This document shows positions 9,990 to 22,500 of a stretch of 22,500 nucleotides of DNA, piece after piece; position 1 is the first letter of the stretch, and each line of letters opens with the position of its first letter. The notes beneath the pieces are model-generated. The model had not been told where the DNA came from. It saw only the letters and a program-made list of their open reading frames with translations, and ran no database searches. The stretch spans positions 1 to 22,500 of the forward strand of contig LUCW03001555.1 of assembly GCA_001586965.3 (NCBI GenBank), read 5' to 3'. The translations under genes and the position numbers were made by a program. This DNA is from Sphaeroforma sirkka. Lineage: Eukaryota; Opisthokonta; Ichthyosporea; Ichthyophonida.

Positions 9990-10375
9990 AGTCCAAAGGT
10001 GTGGTTACCACAGATACCGTAGTCCGTCAGCTTATAAGTTTGGAGGGAGGCGGGAGTGGTAGGTCGATGATACGCATGTTCTGTACCAGTTGAGCCGCTA
10101 GCATAGAGGTAGTACAAGTGCCACGTATTACGCAGAGTAGTCTCAATCGTTTTCATACGTAGTCCGTGGTTTGTAGATGCGTGGCCATACTTCCGGGCTT
10201 TGAAGTTGAAATCTCCCCACACGACATCTGGTTGGAAACCGACGCGCTGATTCTTTAGCGTTTGCCGGGAGTCGCGGGTTAGGTGAGAAGAGGTTTGCAT
10301 CATGCTTTGGTTGGTAGCCCTTCTGGAGACGATCCGCGGTAGATTGGAGAATGTCTGCGTTAGTGAAGTTGACAA
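9990..10375 (-). pseudogene. LINE ORF2 endonuclease C-terminal fragment
   Basis: The frame shows VVWGDFNFKARKYGH, the GDFN box of the APE-type endonuclease (10205-10216), followed by a helix (RMKTIETTLRNTWHLYYL). TIDLPLPPSKL in a second frame suggests at least one frameshift near 10050. In an intact LINE this domain nicks the target DNA. Roughly the first 150 residues expected before GDFN are not recognisable here, because ORF1 sequence occupies that space. Confidence 0.6.
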
Positions 10376-11360
10376 GTGGGCTCAGTAGTGTATCAATACT
10401 GCGAGCAAGAATTTTTGGCGCTCGTTCATGTATGCAGCGGGCCTCCCGTTTGGTGCGGAGATAGTGGATTAAAGCTGCTGTCGTAGCGTCGGGATGTTGT
10501 TGGGAGCGGGGGTTGATGTTTTCATCAAGCTGCCATTTCCACGTAAGTGCTGCATGTCGTTTCACCTGGGCGACAGCGTCGCTAGGAACACAAAGGCAGA
10601 TGAAACTGGTGGAGCTTCCGCGGCGATTTGGCTGAGATACCGATTTAGACGGAAGATACCAGAGAAAGTGGTGGCGATTGAGGACTGGTTGGGCATGCCA
10701 GTATTTTTCAAATACTGATTGGGATGGGGGCTTGCCGCTAGGGAAAATTGCTCGGAAGAAGAGCCATGCCAGAGTTATGTCATCCATTTCATGAAGAGTT
10801 TTGTCCGGCATCGGGCGGCCCACCACTTTCGTCAAAAGGTGTTCGGCTACTGGCAGCTGCGGTTGGGACTGAGAAGCTGGTGGGGTCGGGCGTTTTTTAG
10901 GGCTCGGTTTTGCAGGTTTGTCCACTTTTGAGCGGTAGCTGGGAGGCTCACTGCTGCTATTGGGCGCCTGTGACCGCGGTCTTTTTGCAGGCGGAGCAGG
11001 CGGGCTAGTGGAGCCAAATAGGAAAGTGTTGGGTATGTCTTTATCTATAGGTGCACGGGTTTGGGATTTAAGGTCCCGGAGTTCGGGTTCAAGGTTGGTT
11101 GTTTTTGCACAGAGGTTAGTGAGCATTTGGTGTATGGTTGATTTCCATTGGTCATCAGTCAAAGGCTCCTTGGAGATGGGCCCATCATTGTTCGGGGCTG
11201 TTAGAGCCGGTCCCAAAATTTGATTGAGATTGGCCTGTAGAGTACTGACCTGGACAGAGAGGTTTGTGATCGATTTTTGTATGTCCAGTTTCCATTGGTC
11301 AATGAGTAAGGAGTCGTTGGGGACGAACGTCTCAATTATGGATTCGGCCAGGCCCGACAT
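10143..11360 (-). pseudogene. LINE ORF1-like protein, 405 codons, still open
   Basis: This is one uninterrupted frame starting MSGLAESIIETF. Residues about 20-55 and 75-105 are heptad-like (LSVQVSTLQANLNQIL), suggesting a coiled coil for self-association. Residues about 115-175 are a proline/serine/lysine-rich linker (PPAPPAKRPRSQ, KPSPKKRPTPP). Residues about 180-330 are a more globular part with HHFLWYLPSKS and SFICLCVPSDAVAQVKRHAALTW, whose fold I do not recognise; a nucleic-acid-binding RRM-like fold is possible. ORF1 proteins coat LINE RNA. The last 60-70 codons overlap, in another frame, the endonuclease remnant, so the natural C-terminus probably lies upstream of the stop at 10143. No zinc knuckle is seen. 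Confidence 0.6.
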
Positions 11361-11371
11361 TTTTCGCGGAT

Positions 11372-11400
11372 GTGGGACTGTGGGGCTGTGGGACTGTGGG
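11372..11400 (-). repeat. 8-bp tandem motif at the LINE 5' end
   Basis: About three and a half units of gtgggact (plus strand), with one unit varying, lie just upstream of the ORF1 start codon on the minus strand. It would be part of the LINE 5' leader. Confidence 0.6.
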
Positions 11401-11624
11401 TCCCCAGACTCCCTACTGGATTTTACTTATATTTATTTTTTGATTGAAAATCCAAATTTCAAGTCAACGTTTTGGTGGGGTCTGTAGGATTTTTGAAAGT
11501 GGCATTCAGTTCTACGCTGGTGACCTACTGTTCACCGAGATTTACGTTTCGGAGACGAAAATTTGAATCAAAGGTCCGTCCTGAAAAATAAATATGGGGA
11601 AGTGAAAAATAAATATGGGGAAGT
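11401..11624. other. Spacer with 21-bp duplication between LINE and LTR element
   Basis: Positions 11401-11581 show nothing recognisable on either strand. At 11582-11623 a 21-bp unit beginning tgaaaaataaatatgg is present twice in perfect direct tandem, ending one base before the LTR-like repeat. Confidence 0.6.
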
Positions 11625-11758
11625 TAGTAGCTTTGTTCTTAGGTTTACGATATAAGCAGTCTTTAGTCCTCTTCGTCCCTGTTTTTCTTATGTTCTTAGT
11701 GAAAGTCTGAACTCTAACGCTGGACGTGGACTGCTTTTATAGTCCGCCGGGGTCTATC
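11625..11758 (-). repeat. 3' terminal repeat of the minus-strand LTR element
   Basis: Direct copy of 16424-16557 with the same length. In element orientation it begins near the CCGGCGGACTATAAAAG segment with a TATA box (11735-11741) and ends with AAAGCTACTA. Canonical TG/CA ends are not evident, so the true LTR may be a little longer or shorter. The last open pol segment ends only a few bases before it. Confidence 0.7.
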
Positions 11759-11764
11759 GCCAGC

Positions 11765-11980
11765 CTAAGTATGTGCCGGTGCTAAGCGCTTCTGGCGTCC
11801 ATTGTTCTCATCATTGACGAACTGATGGATGACCCGGATGTATGACTTGAATCGATCACAAGACTTCGGAGATTTCTTCATAAAGTCCTCCTTAACATCT
11901 TCCGGGTCCAAATCTTTCCAAGTGTCAGGGCGATATTTCTGCAGCGTAGTCAAGAAATGCGATGAATACTTGAACCACAC
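11765..11980 (-). pseudogene. C-terminal extension of pol, minus-strand LTR element
   Basis: An open stretch of 71 codons overlaps the end of the integrase segment in a different frame. It is rich in charged residues (TWKDLDPEDVKEDFMKK, FKSYIRVIHQFV) and ends just before the 3' terminal repeat. I do not recognise a domain. Its position suggests the tail of the polyprotein. Confidence 0.4.
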
Positions 11981-13533
11981 TTTCCAGACTTCGTTTGGAT
12001 ATATCGTTCGAACCGTTCAGCAATAGCCCGGAACCATTCAAATGTGTGCAAGTACTCCTTCAAGGTAACTAGTACTTGCACTGGGGCCGACCTGTCTTCT
12101 TGGCTACCGACGGCTAGCTTGACCTGTTTACGATGGGCTCTCACAGTTCGACCACCTCGTGCCCGAACATTGTAATGTTCCCCGTCATACGGGCCACGGA
12201 CTACGAATAAGTCTTTCTCAACCCACGCAGTCTGATCCTTGTGTTGTATGGAGTCTCGACACTTCCACACAATGTTACCAACCTCGAGCGGCTCAAGCTC
12301 GGTTGCAGTAGCTGTGGCATTTGCAATGCGTTTCGCTTGTGCCTTCAGAAAATTCTTGCGGGCCAAATCCAAGATTTTCCATAAAGTCCCATCTTGACCC
12401 CACATCACTAGTTCAATTGGAAAACAATCAGATCCCGCATGAATCGTTCGGTTATATGCGAGTATCACCTCCAATATACTCTTCGCCGTACCAGAGGCTG
12501 AACTCTTGTTTGACCAGTCCTTCATAGTACGGTTGGCCCTCTCAATTTGACCATTGGCCTCGTGGCGCTCAACTGTGGTAACATAGGCATGCACCCCCAA
12601 TCGAGCCCAAAATCCAACAAAGTCGTTGTTATCGAATCCTTTGCCTAAGTCAACAACAATTTCATTGGGTATCCCAAAAGTTAGCAACATATCGATGACT
12701 ACCCTTAAAGTAACCAGAGATTCCCTGTTCGACAACTCATGGCCCCAAATCCACTTTGTGAACTTATCTTGCGCTAGCACAATCATCCGGGTGTCCTGTT
12801 CCTGATTGCGCGCGATATAGAACACATCCACGTGAATTTGCTGCATGGAGTACCAGGCTTCTTCGACAGTAGCAGGCAACCCTCGAGCCATGTCGCGTCG
12901 CAAAAGTGCACATGGCCTGCAATCCTGAATCACTCTGCGGCATTCTTGCACTTTCACTTCGTCATTGGTGACCTTTCGGTAAAAGTCAGCCAATCTCTTG
13001 TAACCAACGTGAGCAAGTTCTTGATGTAGCTCAAGTAGTAGCTCGTTTGTGGTTGGTTTATCCCCGTCACCTAGCAACGTTACCACCACAGCAACCGCAT
13101 CATCATCAATCCCGGCGAGTCTAGATAATGTATCCGCGTCGCCCATTTCTTTACCCTTGACATATGGAAGTGTAAAGTTGAAGTTTTGTAACTGTCGAAT
13201 TCGCCGTCCTCGCACAGTATCATCATCACCCAAACGCTTCCAGAGTCCTAACAACGGCAAATGGTCGGTTTCTACATAGACTTGACCAGGTGGTCTATCA
13301 AGTATAGTCGACCAGCGATCAAAAGTCCAGACGACAACTAATGCCTCTAACTCTGTGATCGAATACAAGTGTTGCGCTGAGTTCCATCGTGTCGATGCAA
13401 AAGATACCGGTACTACACCTTCGGTTCTAGTAACGTACAGTGCTGCCCCACAGCCCATCCTACTAACGTCCGTGCGTAGTATTAGCACGTCATCCTCTTG
13501 TGGGGAAGCTAACGCTGGTGCCTGATCCAACAC
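11950..13533 (-). pseudogene. RNase H and integrase region, minus-strand LTR element
   Basis: A long open segment of 527 codons. RNase H: ILRTDVSRMGCGAALY (residues about 18-33), ITELEALVVVW (59-69), YVETDHLPLLGLW (86-98), GDADTLSRL (131-139). Integrase: zinc-binding N-terminus with HQELAHVGY and CRPCALLRR (about 169-212), core with QIHVDVFYIA (about 232-241), a segment near IVVDLGKGFDNNDF (293-306), and HEANGQIERANRTM (about 324-337). A GPY/F-like VVRGPYDGEHYNV follows. These would degrade template RNA and insert the DNA copy. It is the best preserved part of this fossil. Confidence 0.9.
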
Positions 13534-13548
13534 CTCGAGGAACCTATC

Positions 13549-14548
13549 TCACGCACGCTGTTGCTCTACTCCCCACTCAAAAGTTACTCCCATCTTCAAA
13601 AGTCTAGCCAACGGTTCTAAGACTAAGGAGAAGTCCGGTACATATCTATGCCACCAGTTAGCTGTGGCATATAGACTACGTAGCTCTTCTTTGCTCTCGG
13701 GCATTCGCATTGTCCGCAGAGTCTGTGCGGCCTCGTCCTTAATTGACGAGGACTCACTTTCAATAATCCGCCCAAGGAACTCTACCTTTAACTTCATGAA
13801 TTCACACTTCGCCAGACGGACGTTGACATTCCGTTCTTTCAGTCTGCGTACTACCTCCTTCAGTAAGGTAACATGTGTTTCCTCGGTTATAGATCCTAGG
13901 ATGACATCATCAATATATATGAAGACTCCTTCAAGATCTCCTAAAATCTCTTCCATCAGGGATTGGAATGTAAATCCCGAATCAACCAACCCCATTGGCA
14001 TCGATATCGCTTCCCTTCAAAAGTGAACGTGGTGTACTTCCGTGACTCATGTGCGAGTTCCACCTGCCAATAGCCACGTGCCATATCCAACTTAGAGAAA
14101 TATTTACACTTCTATGCACTCCGCACCAAGTCCTCTTCCTTCGGCACTGGGAACGACCGAAACTTTACTTGCCGATTCAATGGCACCAAATTTGCACAAA
14201 ACGCCATGTGCCAGGCTCCTTCTTAGGGACCGTCAGCGGCTGCAGGTTCCAATCAGTCTTCCAGACACATTCCTCAATGACGTGTTCCTTAAGCATACGA
14301 TGAACTTCAGTCCTGATGGCTTCTCTCTTCTGAGAATTTTTTTCCTCATAGTATATGTAAACAGGGCTAGCACCGTCTTGTAACACGATCTCATGCTCAG
14401 CCCCCGTGATGGTAGACTCTTCGCCATCTATCCATGCAGCCTCTGTCAGCAAATCCTGAATTACCGAAGTCATCCATTCCTCCGCAGGAAGCACTTCGTT
14501 CCTGGGCGACTCCAATGGTCCCCAAGCCAAGTCTTCCTCGAACTTCAA
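13549..14548 (-). pseudogene. Reverse transcriptase region, minus-strand LTR element
   Basis: The palm segment 14001-13549 has VDSGFTFQSLMEEIL, then IYIDDVILG with YIDD at 13906-13917, then CEFMKLKVEFLGRII and the connection ELRSLYATANWWHRYVPDF. The fingers segment 14548-14177 has SPVYIYYEE, REAIRTEVHRMLKEHVIEE and LTVPKKEPGTWRFVQ. Both match Ty3/gypsy RT. Fossil. Confidence 0.9.
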
Positions 14549-14611
14549 TACTTAGTCTGTTCTTGTCCTGACTGTCAGCGACGACCCAAGTACATAATCT
14601 CGTATCCATGG

Positions 14612-14869
14612 TCACCCAAGTAAAGAAACCTCCAATACCTTGGCGTCAATCCTATGGAATGTCAGCTGACTCTCGTTGCCAGCAAACCCAACTATGAGAT
14701 CAACCCGTCCATACGATCGGGTATGCCCACCAAACCCATCAAACCAGCTCTCTCCAGCTGCCGATAGATCTTCTAGCTTCGAGTTTGGACCAGCCCAGCC
14801 CTTTGGTAACAAGTTTACCTCCGCCACACTGCCCAGTATGGCCAATACTGCACGACAGTCAATTAGCAA
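14612..14869 (-). pseudogene. Protease-like segment, minus-strand LTR element
   Basis: An open stretch of 85 codons between the zinc-knuckle end of gag and the RT fingers, where Ty3-like elements carry an aspartic protease. It begins MLIDCRAVLAILGS, which resembles the active-site strand of retropepsins, and continues with hydrophobic strand-like stretches (RVDLIVGFAG). Assignment rests on position and weak pattern. Confidence 0.5.
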
Positions 14870-14926
14870 CTCTTCTCGCCAAATTCGTTTGCTATCTCCT
14901 AGCCGTCGTACGATCGGCCCGTTCCG

Positions 14927-15881
14927 TCATGCCTGCTTGCATACGGTTGCCATGTGGCCTTTCTTGCTACACCTTCGGCACTCTCCGTCAAACAAGCAAT
15001 CCTTGGCAAAATGGCCAGCCTTTCCATACTTGTTGCACTTGTATCTGCTGCCATTTTCATCTCTGCCCTGAACTGCGCCCTCTGCCTTGTCACGTGCACC
15101 ACGTGACTTCTGAATGATCGAACCTACAATGTCTGCAAGTTTCATTTCCTCTACTAAGCTGTCTTCGTTAGCCAATTTCAAGCGTACCTCCATCTTCAAC
15201 TGGTTGTCAAGTCCTTGATGTATATGGCCACAGCCTCGTTTTCTTGCAGGTTTGGTATATTAAGTAACAGCTCTTAAAACTTCTCGGTATAAGCTCGCAC
15301 AGCGCCGGTCTGACTAATCGCCATCAACTTTTCTCTACACTCCGTCTGCCAGTTCGGTAGCAAAAACATGTCTTGTATCTGCTGGCTGAGATCGGCCCAC
15401 TGCGCTATGCTGCCCTGGTTCTTCCTGAACCACGCCAGAGCACGGCCATTCAAGAATGTGCTTGCATACTGGAGTTTTATATGCTCTGGCACCCTCCTTC
15501 CGCGGCAAATATCTGCTCCATACGGTAAAGACATTCCCGCACTGCCGATACATCTGCCTTTCCTCCATAGACGTCAGGTTTATTAAGTTTCAGTGTGGGC
15601 CTCCCGACTGCAGCTCGTTGCGGTCGACCCAACAGTTGCTGTATTTGTTGCTGTAGCTCAGCAATCTGTTGTTGATATTGCGCCATGTTGGCACCCTCCA
15701 CTTGCTGCTGTAAGTTAGCAACTTGTTGTTGATATTGTGCCAGGCCGGCCAAATTATCCCTAATTTGTACCAACTCGGCCTCCATGTTCAGGGTTATAGG
15801 GTTTAGGGTTTTAGGGTTTACCCAGACCTGTTCAGCCGATTGGGCCGGCAGGTTTGGCGTACTGTGTCCTTGGCCCGACAT
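14927..15881 (-). pseudogene. Gag region with coiled coil, capsid-like part and zinc knuckles
   Basis: The segment 15881-15477 starts MSGQGHSTPNLPAQ and has a glutamine-rich coiled coil with repeated YQQQ blocks, then KLNKPDVYGGKADVSAV. The segment 15534-15274 matches the retrotransposon gag capsid core: YASTFLNGRALAWFRKN, IQDMFLLPNW, YTEKF. The segment 15199-14927 has zinc-knuckle sequence, including CRRCSKKGHMATVC (C-x2-C-x4-H-x4-C). These would package the RNA. A telomere-like tract lies within the N-terminal part (see findings). Fossil. Confidence 0.85.
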
Positions 15882-16423
15882 ATCTTAGTTTATGCTCTTT
15901 TAGTGATCCTCAGCTGTGCCCAACGTGTCCGAGACATTACTAACTCAGAGGCCCTATCGTTTGCGAAGGTTAAAAGCGGAGCCGCAAACAACCCTGGGCT
16001 TTAGAAAAGTAAGGCCCTTACTTTTCCCACAAAGTGAGTTTCTACTTAATAACCTGCTCTAAACGCCGTTCGATCCACTGGGACAAATCCCACGTTAGCG
16101 TGTCCGCACGTCTTCTGAGCCCAAGTCCTTTTAAGCCTAGTACTGTACGACAAAGTCGCACTGATAACGGGGTACCTGGTCCTACCAAAGTTACAGCCGT
16201 TATCACACTTCCTTTTCGCTGAGAGAGAGCGCCGTCCTATGATCAACGTCGATCCCCTGTTAGTCAAGACAATCCTTGAAGGGCCCTTCCAGCCGCTTAT
16301 ATTATAGGGTCCCTCGAATTTCCCAAAATTCGGTCCTTACTCTCCAAATCCAAAAGTCGGCCCAAAAAAATGATTATCCCAGTTTTGGCGCCAAAAAAAT
16401 CATAAAATCCCGAAATTCGGTAG
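15882..16423 (-). other. 5' leader of the minus-strand LTR element
   Basis: About 540 bp between the 5' terminal repeat and gag with no coding similarity. An 8-bp inverted repeat (gataacgg 16163-16170 with ccgttatc 16197-16204) could form a hairpin in the RNA. A candidate primer binding site lies at 16376-16393. Confidence 0.5.
16376..16393 (-). promoter_or_regulatory. Candidate primer binding site (TGGCGCC...)
   Basis: On the minus strand the sequence TGGCGCCAAAACTGGGAT begins about 30 bases after the terminal repeat. By eye it shares 14 of 18 bases with the lysine-tRNA primer site of lentiviruses, including the TGG start expected of any tRNA 3' end. The gap to the repeat is larger than usual, so either the LTR is longer than the recognised 134 bp or the match is chance. 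Confidence 0.35.
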
Positions 16424-16557
16424 TAGTAGCTTTATCCTTAGGTTTACGATATAAGCAGTCTTTAGTCCTCTTCGTCCTTGTTTTTCTTATGTTCTTAGTG
16501 AAAGTATGAACTCTAACGCTGGACGTGGACTGCTTTTATAGTCCGCCGGGACCTATC
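16424..16557 (-). repeat. 5' terminal repeat of the minus-strand LTR element
   Basis: 134 bp matching 11625-11758 with about six differences. In element orientation it carries CTATAAAAG (TATAAAA at 16534-16540), flanked by the inverted pentamers GGACT and AGTCC, which would serve as core promoter for the element. Confidence 0.7.
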
Positions 16558-16696
16558 TCTATCTATTCCCGAGCGAACTTGCACTACTAACATCCTAGGC
16601 TATTAACTATAACTATAACACTCGTAGTGAGAGGGAAAGGCACGGGCCTAGAAAACCCTCTGCTACGAAGTTCTCGAACTTTCTCATGGCGTCATC

Positions 16697-16747
16697 GTCT
16701 ATGTATATTCGTAGACACTTTTGCTTTGTTCGTGAATATACATAGAC
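16697..16747. repeat. Perfect 14-bp inverted repeat (hairpin)
   Basis: gtctatgtatattc at 16697-16710 is followed after 23 bases by its exact reverse complement gaatatacatagac at 16734-16747. It lies 140 bp beyond the LTR element. No transposon terminus or coding sequence is associated with it. Confidence 0.7.
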
Positions 16748-17400
16748 AATTTAAGTATGACCGATGAGAATGACACGCAAAAATCATCAGGGCCTGGATA
16801 TATACGATTAACCCTGGCTTGGGCCCCGAATTAAAAACCCAATACGAATTTTTAGAATCATGACTCATCATTCGGGACCTGCTAAGATTCAGGGTACCGA
16901 AGAGTCCCGAAAATTCATTAGGAGTCCCGAAACTCCTACAATAAAAAAAACAAACAAAATATACACAAATATAATTTTTGTCGTCGGAAGAAACCTGCTT
17001 TCTGCTCGCCAGAGGGCCATGATTATTTGTTTTTAACCTCTTTTTTATAGTAAATAGAATGAAAAGTCGATCGTGAGTAAAGTTAGCGAATTGAAGAATA
17101 TTTATCATTAAAGTCGTGAATATAAGGAAGCAAGCATCTGGCAAACGGCTGGACATTAAAAGGATCCAGTCACGGGAGAAGGAGGTGCGTAGAGTAGAAA
17201 ACAAGCCGCCATTAAGGACTTTTAATTAATGAGAAAGTATATAGCAAACCACTCGCCATGAAGGATATAAGTACAGTGACGAAATCTGCCAAAGCGCTCT
17301 TACTCTATAAGGAAGTAACCGCCAAAAAAACATATTCAGAGCAAGAGGTTTGACAAAGAAAAAACTCTACCAAGCTCGGAAAGAGAGCTAAAGTTTTAGT
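16748..17400. other. Gene-free stretch
   Basis: AT-rich sequence with a small hairpin (aggagt 16920-16925 / actcct 16932-16937) and two gagtcccgaaa copies near 16902 and 16922. A minus-strand open frame at 16692-17204 has no recognisable domain and skewed composition, so I do not call it a gene. Confidence 0.5.
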
Positions 17401-17412
17401 ATATGTTTATAT

Positions 17413-17448
<36 letters not shown>

Positions 17449-17837
17449 TGTATATAAATATTATATGTATAAATATATACATATATTATAGACATACATA
17501 TATATATATATCTATACATACATGCATACACGCACACACATATATATATGGATGAACGTTCGTACTATTTATGTATGTATATATATATATATATATATAT
17601 ATAAATCCACATATATACATATGTGTATATATATAATATACATACATGCATATATATATATATAAATAACATATAAGCAGATATTTATATATAGACTTCG
17701 ATTAAGATACCTATATATATACATATATATATATTATATGTATATTTAAATAAAGAGATGGATATAGTTATAGATAGATAAATATAAACAAAAATCAATA
17801 TATATATATATATGCGTATATGTATATATATACAAAT

Positions 17838-17868
<31 letters not shown>

Positions 17869-17877
17869 ACTGTAAAT

Positions 17878-17909
<32 letters not shown>

Positions 17910-17910
17910 G
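17401..17910. repeat. Cluster of microsatellites (TA, CA, CATA)
   Basis: (TA)n at about 17416-17442 and 17579-17602, shorter TA tracts at about 17650-17662 and 17798-17812, (AC)n at 17838-17862, and (CATA)n at about 17881-17903. They lie 3' of PSMA5. Confidence 0.9.
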
Positions 17911-18175
17911 AGTGCATTTTTATATAGAAAGTATTTACATAAATTCCTCGCTGAACATTGCATCAGTATATAATAATTGCGTTTCTTGTTGAGCTTTTGA
18001 TTGGCTTGTACTAATTTTGAAGAGCCAAATAGTGCAAAACATTCCTTCAATATAACTTATAGTCGCGTTTCACTTACCTATGATTTTTCCCTTTTAACCC
18101 GACATCGATGAGAGTACAGATTTACAACGTCATATATCGCAAATCTAATAAAACAAGCGTGCTAACTACCTATCA

Positions 18176-18181
18176 TTTATT
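18176..18181 (-). promoter_or_regulatory. PSMA5 polyadenylation signal AATAAA
   Basis: AATAAA on the minus strand, about 90 bases past the PSMA5 stop codon. This is the nearest canonical signal downstream and fits a short 3' untranslated region. Confidence 0.6.
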
Positions 18182-18270
18182 TCTAGTTATTTGACAGCGA
18201 TGGTTAGCATAAAAATATATACATGAAATCATTGTTGAATTCCTGAACGACACTGTTCACCTTCATTTCT

Positions 18271-22500
<4,230 letters not shown>

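Larger units (their letters stand above)
8916..11400 (-). mobile_element. Decayed non-LTR retrotransposon (LINE), 3'-truncated
   Basis: Reading right to left: a 5' leader with an 8-bp tandem motif (11372-11400), ORF1 (11360-10143), the C-terminal end of an AP-type endonuclease with GDFN (10205-10216), a linker, and the first part of reverse transcriptase ending soon after LDITKAYDKV (8970-8999). The catalytic box with two adjacent aspartates, the rest of RT and any 3' tail are missing. The N-terminal half of the endonuclease is also not visible. Loss of the 3' end is the reverse of ordinary 5' truncation, so later deletion or rearrangement is likely. The clade is not determined. Confidence 0.8.
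11625..16557 (-). mobile_element. Second Ty3/gypsy-like LTR retroelement, minus strand
   Basis: About 4.9 kb between 134-bp direct repeats (11625-11758 and 16424-16557), read right to left: leader, gag, protease-like segment, RT, RNase H, integrase and a C-terminal extension. The order RT, RNase H, integrase places it in Ty3/gypsy. It is unrelated in sequence to the array at 1-8775. The coding region is broken in about six or seven places, and the terminal repeats differ at about six of 134 positions. It is a fossil, probably somewhat older than the plus-strand array. Confidence 0.85.

Noticed and set aside
13664-15656. Several plus-strand open frames across the second LTR element
   Set aside because: All are antisense shadows of the minus-strand gag and pol segments with no similarity of their own.
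16046-16267. Small coding gene in the leader of the minus-strand LTR element
   Set aside because: Short, no domain, and it sits between terminal repeat and gag where a non-coding leader is expected.
16692-17204. Minus-strand open frame of 170 codons beyond the LTR element
   Set aside because: No recognisable domain, composition typical of AT-rich non-coding sequence, and it overlaps the 14-bp hairpin. Nothing supports expression.
17401-17910. CRISPR-like array in the repeat belt
   Set aside because: The repeats are mono- to tetranucleotide microsatellites without spacers, in a eukaryotic intergenic region.

Overview
This is eukaryotic nuclear DNA. Its host gene has five coding exons joined by four GT-AG introns, beside a dense block of decayed retroelements. 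The host gene encodes the proteasome alpha-5 subunit. Its protein reads like that of an opisthokont or a related unicellular eukaryote, but I cannot place the species from this window.

Layout, left to right. (1) Positions 1-8775 on the plus strand hold two near-identical, head-to-tail copies of a Ty3/gypsy-like LTR element. The order is internal A (cut by the window start), LTR (3781-4372), internal B, LTR (8182-8775). The LTRs are about 593 bp, start TGTA and end TACA, and differ by roughly 3% by eye. The pol region runs reverse transcriptase, RNase H, a domain like the Dam-methylase-like domain of DIRS elements, integrase with a GPY/F module, a chromodomain-like module and a basic tail. In copy B only about 50 bp separate the LTR from the start of reverse transcriptase similarity, so no gag or protease is visible. 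(2) Positions 8776-8915 are unclassified. (3) Positions about 8916-11400 on the minus strand are a decayed LINE: a 405-codon ORF1 still open, the C-terminal end of the endonuclease, and the N-terminal part of reverse transcriptase. (4) Positions 11625-16557 on the minus strand are a second, unrelated Ty3/gypsy-like LTR element with gag, protease-like, RT, RNase H and integrase segments, between 134-bp direct repeats that carry a TATA box. It is broken in about six or seven places. (5) Positions 16558-18270 are gene-poor, with a 14-bp perfect hairpin and AT/CA microsatellites. (6) Positions 18271-22328 on the minus strand are PSMA5, apparently intact: five coding exons give 241 codons, the usual length of the family. 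Its introns are rich in (TA)n tracts. (7) Positions 22329-22500 are its upstream region.

Only PSMA5 looks like a working gene. The retroelements form a pile-up 3' of it, and microsatellites are nearly confined to the PSMA5 side. The most unusual item is the gag-less, tandem LTR element with a DIRS-type domain between RNase H and integrase. Percent identities and break counts are by-eye estimates.
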